A DNA stretch of 34,896 bases, from NCBI GenBank assembly GCA_946404865.1, contig CAMJFC010000027.1, positions 1 to 34,896 on the forward strand. Reading direction: 5' to 3'. The notes under the pieces are model-generated. The model was not told where the DNA came from. It saw only the letters and a program-made list of their open reading frames with translations, and did no database searches. This stretch comes from an uncultured Prevotellaceae bacterium (GTDB lineage Bacteria; Bacteroidota; Bacteroidia; Bacteroidales; Bacteroidaceae). A program made the translations under genes and the position numbers. Shown here piece after piece: positions 8,146-13,198 of the stretch; the first letter of the stretch is position 1; each line of letters opens with the position of its first letter.

Positions 8146-8229
8146 ATCAGAGCCGAGATCGGCTCTGATTGGTTGATAAAAAGGCATATCAAAGGCATAT
8201 CAGAGCCGAATCGGCTCTGATTGGTTGAT
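8146..8229. repeat. Two direct copies of a palindromic 31-32 bp unit
   Basis: Copy 1 (8146-8177) and copy 2 (8199-8229) both read ATCAGAGCCGA-ATCGGCTCTGAT with a trailing TGGTTGAT, and differ by a one-base indel in the loop. Each contains a perfect TCAGAGCCGA/TCGGCTCTGA hairpin. Between them lies AAGGCATATCAAAGGCATAT, itself a short duplication. The second copy ends just before the stop of the minus-strand gene at 8232, so it may also act as that gene's terminator. Confidence 0.75.
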
Positions 8230-8231
8230 TT

Positions 8232-8855
8232 CTAAAGTGAGCCTCTGCGCAGGCGTTCTTCCTCCTCTTTCTTATAGCTATCGTCGATGAAGGTGGTGTC
8301 GGCATGGGCGTTGTGGGTGTCGATTTCATCCACCTTATAGGTGAACTTGCCGAAACGGTCGATGATGAGTTGCAACGGAATCATCTCGTCGCTCAGTTCA
8401 TCGGGATCGCCCACGCTTCCGGCGAAATAGAGGTGGTCTTTGTCCGTCAGATCCTCCTCAAACACGAGGTTGAGCAAAGCCCCCTCTTTCTGGAATTGAG
8501 GAGTGAGGATGTTTTTAAAACTGTGTTTGGTAAACGTTTGATTGAAGAACACGCTGCTGTCGCGTCTGAGGATTTTAATGCGAATGCGGTTGTCTTTGTA
8601 ACGTACGCCGTCGCCCGTATGGATTTCGGGCATCGTATCGATGGGTGCGCGTGCGATGATGATATGGTATTGCGAATCATTCCATGGTATGCTGGTCTCA
8701 TAATCGTGGCTTTCCATGGCATGGAGCGTTGTGTCTATCTCCTTTTGCTGTTGTTTGGGAATCTTGTAGTATCCCGGATCTTTCTTTTCTTTCGAACATC
8801 CCATGGTCAGCGAAATCAAAGCCGCAGCCATGGCAATAGGTATAATGCGTTTCAT
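8232..8855 (-). CDS. DUF4738-type lipoprotein
   Basis: This is a 207-residue lipoprotein. The N-terminus MKRIIPIAMAAALISLTMGCSKEKK has a lipobox (LTMGC) with Cys20 as the likely lipidation site. The mature part, with VRYKDNRIRIKILRRDSSVFFNQTFTKHSF, resembles the DUF4738 family of Bacteroidales, whose function is unknown. It ends in a charged tail (SYKKEEEERLRRGSL). The ATG at 8855 was chosen because it starts the signal peptide directly and because a well-formed promoter lies at 8880-8910, inside the longer open frame that reaches 8933. The gene stands alone and is divergent from the DUF4230 operon. Confidence 0.8.
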   Translation of the reverse strand: MKRIIPIAMAAALISLTMGCSKEKKDPGYYKIPKQQQKEIDTTLHAMESHDYETSIPWNDSQYHIIIARAPIDTMPEIHTGDGVRYKDNRIRIKILRRDSSVFFNQTFTKHSFKNILTPQFQKEGALLNLVFEEDLTDKDHLYFAGSVGDPDELSDEMIPLQLIIDRFGKFTYKVDEIDTHNAHADTTFIDDSYKKEEEERLRRGSL

Positions 8856-8879
8856 ATCGTATATAGGATAATTGAGTGG

Positions 8880-8910
8880 CAAAAGTACTAAAAAACCTTT
8901 GAACGACAAA
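8880..8910 (-). promoter_or_regulatory. Promoter of the DUF4738 lipoprotein gene
   Basis: On the minus strand TTTG (8907-8910) is followed after 19 bases by TACTTTTG (8880-8887), an excellent match to the Bacteroidota consensus. The ATG is 25 bases downstream of the -7 element. Confidence 0.75.
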
Positions 8911-9005
8911 AAACTTTTCGCAGAAAAATGCAAGAGCCTTCAGATTTCATGTTGGCATGACGGACAGAGAAAAGCACGCCTCCCCATCAAAAAACGAGTC
9001 ATATA

Positions 9006-9037
9006 TTTGCCTGTTCCACAAAAAGCCATTACCTTTG
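9006..9037 (+). promoter_or_regulatory. Promoter of the DUF4230-symporter operon
   Basis: TTTG (9006-9009), 20 bases, then TACCTTTG (9030-9037) matches the Bacteroidota consensus at both elements. The TTTG itself belongs to a second -7-like box, TATATTTG (9002-9009). The start codon follows at 9079. Confidence 0.75.
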
Positions 9038-9078
9038 CATAGTCCAAGAATATATGAACAAAACTCGATGGAACCCTA

Positions 9079-9741
9079 ATGAGAGCCGTTCTTTTTTACA
9101 TATTGGCATGCTTTGTGTTGGCTGTCTCCTGCACGGGAGACCGCATGGAAGGCAGCACAACCAAGCCCGACTCGCTGCCCATCCTGATTACGAAGATACA
9201 GACCTGTTCGCGTCTGTACACCACAGAGTATCATGTTCATAAGATTATCACCCACGATGATGAGCTGACCTTCAACGGCACCGTGTTCGGCCATTCTTTC
9301 AATTGGAAGATTCCCGCCGGCAGTCGCAAGGTAGCCATCCCGATGTATGCCACCCTGAAAGGATTTATCGACTTCAGCGGGTTCAGTGCCGACAATGTGA
9401 TTCGCGACAGCACCCACATCGAGATTATCCTGCCCGACCCTCAGGTGTTGCTCACCAGCAGTCAGATAGACCATCAGCGTGTGGTGGACCGTGTGGCGTT
9501 TCTTCGCTCACGTTTCAGCGACCAGGAGTTGAGCAATTTTGAGCGTCAAGGGCGTCAGAGCATCATCGAGAGCATTCCCAAGTTGGACATCCATGAGCGT
9601 ACACGTGCCAGCGCCGCCCGTCTGCTCGTTCCCATCCTCAAGCAGTTTGGTTACCGCGAAGAAGATATCACCATCTCCTTCCGCAAAGCGTTAACCCCCG
9701 ATTCCATCCATGTCATTGACCGTACGGACAGCAGCCTATGA
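9079..9741 (+). CDS. DUF4230 lipoprotein
   Basis: This 220-residue protein has a lipoprotein signal (MRAVLFYILACFVLAVSC, Cys18) and a DUF4230-like body. That body has the early segment SRLYTTEYHVHKIITHDD, the central strand pattern VAIPMYATLKGFIDFSGFSADNV and the later HIEIILPDPQVLLTSSQIDH. The C-terminal helical part contains ARASAARLLVPILKQFGY-like sequence. The function of DUF4230 is unknown. The start was chosen at the ATG that begins the signal peptide rather than the ATG at 9054 in another frame. The stop overlaps the next start (ATGA, 9738-9741), which also encodes a DUF4230 protein. Confidence 0.82.
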   Translation: MRAVLFYILACFVLAVSCTGDRMEGSTTKPDSLPILITKIQTCSRLYTTEYHVHKIITHDDELTFNGTVFGHSFNWKIPAGSRKVAIPMYATLKGFIDFSGFSADNVIRDSTHIEIILPDPQVLLTSSQIDHQRVVDRVAFLRSRFSDQELSNFERQGRQSIIESIPKLDIHERTRASAARLLVPILKQFGYREEDITISFRKALTPDSIHVIDRTDSSL

Positions 9742-10352
9742 GAAAAAGTGAGAAGAGAGAGAACAACGGCATCAAACTGTTGAGCGACGTCACCGCCATG
9801 ATACTCATCGGCATGGTGCTGACGCTGATTATCACAGGCACCGAGACCTCGATGCGCATCTCGAAGAGCGAGCGCATCAACATCACCCCCATCCGCGTGC
9901 AAGACATCCGCGACATCGGCCAATGGGAGTTTCTGTCCATCTCCGACGAGGAGTTGGTGGACACCCTGCAAGAGCATTGGTGGAGGAACAAAGAGCTGAT
10001 CCGTATCTACCGCGGCACCTTGCGCATCGGCATCGATTTGAGCAAGGCCAAGGCAGAATGGATACACCTGAAGGGCGACACCGCCATCGTAGAGTTGCCC
10101 GACGTACATCTGTTGGACGACAATTTTATCGACGAGGCCAACAGCGACCCGTTTTACGAAGCTGGTTCGTGGACCCAGGCCGACCGCGAGGCATTGTATC
10201 GCAAGGCGAAAAAACTGATGTACGAGCGCTGCTACACCCAAGAGAACTTACAGACCGCGCGCGACAATGCGCTGGAACAATTAGAACAGTTTGTACATGC
10301 CATGGGGTTTGAGCATGTCATCATCAAATTAGGGGTTGGAGGAGATTCATGA
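9738..10352 (+). CDS. DUF4230 membrane-anchored protein
   Basis: This 204-residue protein has a single N-terminal membrane segment (about 16-35, DVTAMILIGMVLTLIITG) with positively charged residues before it, so the rest is probably outside the cytoplasm. The body repeats the pattern of its upstream neighbour: a WEFLSISDEEL start, a strand-rich RIYRGTLRIGIDLSKAKAEWIHLKGDTAIVELPDVHLLDDNF, and a helical C-terminus ending FVHAMGFEHVIIKLG. It is a diverged paralogue of the preceding gene and probably its partner. It overlaps that gene by 4 bases and ends 1 base before the symporter ATG. Confidence 0.8.
   Translation: MRKSEKRENNGIKLLSDVTAMILIGMVLTLIITGTETSMRISKSERINITPIRVQDIRDIGQWEFLSISDEELVDTLQEHWWRNKELIRIYRGTLRIGIDLSKAKAEWIHLKGDTAIVELPDVHLLDDNFIDEANSDPFYEAGSWTQADREALYRKAKKLMYERCYTQENLQTARDNALEQLEQFVHAMGFEHVIIKLGVGGDS
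10338..10345 (+). promoter_or_regulatory. Shine-Dalgarno-like site for the symporter
   Basis: GGAGGAGA sits 8 bases before the ATG at 10354. Strong Shine-Dalgarno sites are uncommon in Bacteroidota, and this one supports 10354 as the start rather than the TTG at 10336, which it would overlap. It lies inside the coding end of the previous gene. Confidence 0.55.
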
Positions 10353-10353
10353 T

Positions 10354-11703
10354 ATGAATGACTTTTTCAGTGAATTAAGTAACCTGTTATGGGGCTGGCC
10401 GATGATTATCCTGCTGTTGGGCACACATTTGTACCTGACGGTGCGGTTGCGCTTTCCCCAACGTAAGATTTTTACCGCCATCCGTTTGTCCGTGAAGCGC
10501 GACAAAGGAGCCACTGGCGACGTGTCGCAGTTCGGAGCCTTAGCCACGGCCTTGGCCGCCACCATCGGCACGGGCAACATCATCGGTGTGGCCACCGCCA
10601 TCGCCTTGGGTGGTCCCGGTGCAGTGCTGTGGTGCTGGTTGACGGGAGTATTTGGCATGGCCACGAAATATGCGGAAGGTCTGTTAGCCATCAAATACCG
10701 TGTGAAGACACCCGACGGACGTATGATGGGTGGTCCGATGTATGCCTTGGAAAAGGGACTGGGTTGGAAATGGTTGGCCGTGCTGTTCGCCGCATTCACC
10801 GCCCTCGCCTCTTTCGGCATCGGCAACACCGTGCAGGCCAATGCCATCGCCACCATTGCCAACGAGACCTATAGTATCTCACCATTCATTACCGGTGCGC
10901 TTGTGTGCGTGCTGACGGGCGCCGTGGTGTTAGGTGGTGTGAAGAGCATCGCCCGCGTGTGTGGCATGCTCGTTCCCTTTATGGCTTTCTTCTATGTGGC
11001 CGGTTGCATCTATATCTTAGTGGTGAACAGCGCGTATGTGTGGCCCGCCATCCAACTCATCTGCACCTCCGCCTTCACGCCCGAGGCCGCCGGTGGCGGT
11101 TTTGTGGGTAGCACGGTCATGATGGCCGCCCGTTTCGGCATCGCCCGCGGCTTGTTCTCCAACGAGTCGGGTTTGGGCAGTGCTCCCATCGTAGCCGCAG
11201 CGGCACAGACACGCAACCCCGTGCGGCAGGCATTGGTGTCAAGTTCCGGCACCTTCTGGGACACCGTTGTCATCTGTGCGCTGACCGGTTTAGTAGTAGT
11301 GAGCAGCATCATCGCCTACCCCGACATCAGTTACGACAACGGAGCTACACTGACGAAGATGGCATTCAGCAAGATACCTCTTGTGGGCGAGCCCTTGTTG
11401 AGTTTCGGGCTGCTCACCTTCGCCTTCAGCACTATCTTGGGTTGGTGCTACTATGGTGAGCGTGCCGTGGAATATCTGAAAGGTCGCAAATGGATGTTGG
11501 CCTACCGTGTGTTGTATATCGTGGCCGTGTTTGTGGGCAGTGTCGTCAATCTGGCCGTGGTGTGGAACTTCGCCGACTGCATGAATGCACTGATGGCCAT
11601 CCCCAACCTGTTGTCGTTGCTCTTCCTGAGCGGCGTGCTGGTGAGCGAGACGCGCCGCTACCTCTGGCATGGCCAATTAGATGAGGCAGCACCTGAGCCT
11701 TGA
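10354..11703 (+). CDS. Sodium:alanine/glycine symporter (AGCS family)
   Basis: This is a 449-residue inner-membrane transporter with about eleven hydrophobic segments. The AGCS signature region is present: FGALATALAATIGTGNIIGVATAIALGGPGA (about 60-90) followed by GMATKYAEGLLAIKYR. The loop GLFSNESGLGSAPIVAAAAQTRNPVRQALVSS is also typical. Family members import alanine or glycine (some D-alanine or other small amino acids) with Na+. The substrate here cannot be told from sequence. It is the last gene of the DUF4230 operon. Its stop codon falls inside a stem-loop at 11683-11718. Confidence 0.93.
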   Translation: MNDFFSELSNLLWGWPMIILLLGTHLYLTVRLRFPQRKIFTAIRLSVKRDKGATGDVSQFGALATALAATIGTGNIIGVATAIALGGPGAVLWCWLTGVFGMATKYAEGLLAIKYRVKTPDGRMMGGPMYALEKGLGWKWLAVLFAAFTALASFGIGNTVQANAIATIANETYSISPFITGALVCVLTGAVVLGGVKSIARVCGMLVPFMAFFYVAGCIYILVVNSAYVWPAIQLICTSAFTPEAAGGGFVGSTVMMAARFGIARGLFSNESGLGSAPIVAAAAQTRNPVRQALVSSSGTFWDTVVICALTGLVVVSSIIAYPDISYDNGATLTKMAFSKIPLVGEPLLSFGLLTFAFSTILGWCYYGERAVEYLKGRKWMLAYRVLYIVAVFVGSVVNLAVVWNFADCMNALMAIPNLLSLLFLSGVLVSETRRYLWHGQLDEAAPEP

Positions 11704-11718
11704 CTCAAATGCTGCCTC
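11683..11718. terminator. Stem-loop overlapping the symporter stop codon
   Basis: GAGGCAGCA (11683-11691) pairs with TGCTGCCTC (11710-11718), and the loop can form an inner TGAG/CTCA stem. There is no U-run directly after it on either strand, so it may stabilise the mRNA end rather than terminate by itself. Confidence 0.6.
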
Positions 11719-11849
11719 TCCGTAATTTCGATCCTGAAAAATCATTAACAATCTTAAAACCTAAAATAAAACCTATCTACTAACTAACCTAAAAACATTT
11801 TCTAACTTATGTAACTGAATACCTATGTATGTAAACCATTTTTCTGATG

Positions 11850-11882
11850 CAAAGATACGGCGAAAAGGCATACGGATACAAA
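11850..11882 (-). promoter_or_regulatory. Orphan minus-strand promoter
   Basis: On the minus strand TTTG (11879-11882), 21 bases, then TATCTTTG (11850-11857) fits the Bacteroidota consensus well. It points into the gap 11704-11849, which holds no credible coding frame, and towards the stem-loop at 11683-11718. Confidence 0.45.
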
Positions 11883-11960
11883 TATTTTCAGCAAAAAGGA
11901 AGAAATATTCGGTTAAACGTTTGCACGAAAAAGTAAAAAAGTAAAAGGGTAATAGTAAAA

Positions 11961-12024
11961 GTAAAAAAGTAAAAAGGTAAAAAGGTAAAAAAGTAAAAAG
12001 GTAAAAAGGTAAAAAGGTAAAAAA
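11961..12024. repeat. Tandem octanucleotide tract GTAAAAAG
   Basis: Eight uninterrupted 8-base units (GTAAAAAG or GTAAAAAA) run from 11961 to 12024. Degenerate copies extend back to about 11930. The tract ends 21 bases before the ATG of the acetyltransferase at 12046, in its leader or promoter region. Confidence 0.9.
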
Positions 12025-12045
12025 CGTACTCAACTATCAAATAAT

Positions 12046-12543
12046 ATGTTGCACATCCGACAAGCGACGGCAGATGACTGCCAACTCATCCACGACCTGG
12101 CCTGGCGCATCTTTCCCCACACCTACCGTGACATCCTGACCCCTGAACAGAATAATTATATGATGGAATGGATGTACTCCCTGTCCAGTCTGCACCAACA
12201 GATGGGTGAGGGGCACGTCTATTTCATCGCCTACGAAGAAGACACACCCGTGGGTTATGTGAGCGTGCAACAAGAGGCTGGCGACCTCTATCATCTGCAA
12301 AAAATCTATGTGTTGCCCGACAAACAGGGACTTCACTACGGCGAGCAACTCTTTCAGCACGCCGTGGCCTATATCCGCCGTGTTCACGGAGTACCCTGCC
12401 GTATGGAACTGAATGTCAACCGCAACAACCGCGCGGTGACGTTTTATGAGCGTATGGGCATGCACAAAGACCGTTCCGGTGACTTCCCCATCGGACACGG
12501 GTTCTACATGAATGATTATATCATGGCGATGACGATTGAGTGA
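12046..12543 (+). CDS. GNAT family N-acetyltransferase
   Basis: This 165-residue protein has the GNAT fold in order: an N-terminal strand/helix (IRQATADDCQLIHDLAWRIFPHTYRDIL), the strand pair VYFIAYEEDTPVGYVSVQ, then LHYGEQLFQHAVAYI after the LQKIYVLPDKQG strand. The last is the acetyl-CoA pyrophosphate-binding motif A region (normally Q/RxxGxG/A). The C-terminal part MELNVNRNNRAVTFYERMGM is typical motif B. The substrate is unknown. It has no signal peptide. It is a single gene, preceded by the octanucleotide tract that could alter its expression, and convergent with the minus-strand corrinoid operon, whose last stop is 10 bases away. Confidence 0.88.
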   Translation: MLHIRQATADDCQLIHDLAWRIFPHTYRDILTPEQNNYMMEWMYSLSSLHQQMGEGHVYFIAYEEDTPVGYVSVQQEAGDLYHLQKIYVLPDKQGLHYGEQLFQHAVAYIRRVHGVPCRMELNVNRNNRAVTFYERMGMHKDRSGDFPIGHGFYMNDYIMAMTIE

Positions 12544-12553
12544 CGAGCGTGTT

Positions 12554-13198
12554 TCAGTGGTGTCTGCTCCACTGGCAACTGCCGTTTTTATCGCAGAGAT
12601 GGCAGGTGTATGGCAGATGACGGACATCGGGTCCTAAGCCGATGACCCCGCTGACACTCTTCTCCGGCAACATCAGCGACGAAGAGGTGAGACGGATATG
12701 GCAGGGGTTCTCTTCCCCAAAAAGCGCGAAGAGACGCTGTTGTTCACTGACATGCCATCCACAATAGCCAGGACTGAAGCGGTTGGTATGTTGCCATTGC
12801 AGTTTGTCGATGGTCTCTTGCAACGATCGTTCCATCACATCCGCCGTCCTTTCCGCGACGACCGACCCCAAAGCATCGGCGATGAACGAACGCACGATGT
12901 CGTTTTTCAGTTGTTTTTGCAGTTGGGCGAACTGCTCGCCAGCCGTACAGAGGAAGACGGCATAAGCCACCGCCCCCTGCAGTTGCCGTTCAATGATTTT
13001 ACCCCAGCGAAAACCGGGCAAGGCAGGCACGACCGAAAAGCAAAACGACGGGACAGCTGTTTCCTCCGCCATCCGCATCACCTCTTCCATCTCGGCCACC
13101 ACATCAGGCGTGGGAACGGTATCACCATATCCCATCTGTTGGTATGCCATCAGCGGTGTGACGCCCAATTCATCGTAACGCAACTGCTTGAAGGTCAT
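12554..13198 (-). CDS. Methionine-synthase activation-domain-like protein
   Basis: This 214-residue protein resembles the C-terminal reactivation domain of cobalamin-dependent methionine synthase (MetH), which binds AdoMet and remethylates cob(II)alamin. The best evidence is RFSPGYCGWHVSEQQRLFALF followed by LTSSSLMLPEKSVSGVIGLG, which parallels the R-x-S-x-GY...P-x-x-S-V-S-G pattern of that domain. The C-terminus carries a three-cysteine cluster (Cys199, Cys202, Cys208) that could bind a metal. It starts inside the stop codon of the corrinoid fusion (ATGA, 13195-13198), so the two products are probably made together. The role as a detached reactivase for that fusion is inferred. Confidence 0.75.
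   Translation of the reverse strand: MTFKQLRYDELGVTPLMAYQQMGYGDTVPTPDVVAEMEEVMRMAEETAVPSFCFSVVPALPGFRWGKIIERQLQGAVAYAVFLCTAGEQFAQLQKQLKNDIVRSFIADALGSVVAERTADVMERSLQETIDKLQWQHTNRFSPGYCGWHVSEQQRLFALFGEENPCHIRLTSSSLMLPEKSVSGVIGLGPDVRHLPYTCHLCDKNGSCQWSRHH

Larger units (their letters stand above)
11704..12045. other. 342-base noncoding gap
   Basis: This gap holds the distal arm of a stem-loop, an AT-rich stretch, an orphan minus-strand promoter and the octanucleotide tract. A long minus-strand open frame across the tract translates to low-complexity Phe/Leu sequence and is not credible. Confidence 0.6.

Noticed and set aside
8146..8229. CRISPR array
   Set aside because: There are only two palindromic units with a repeat-derived spacer and no cas genes nearby.
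11773..12033. A minus-strand frame rich in Phe and Leu
   Set aside because: It is translation of the GTAAAAAG tract and has no promoter or domain support.
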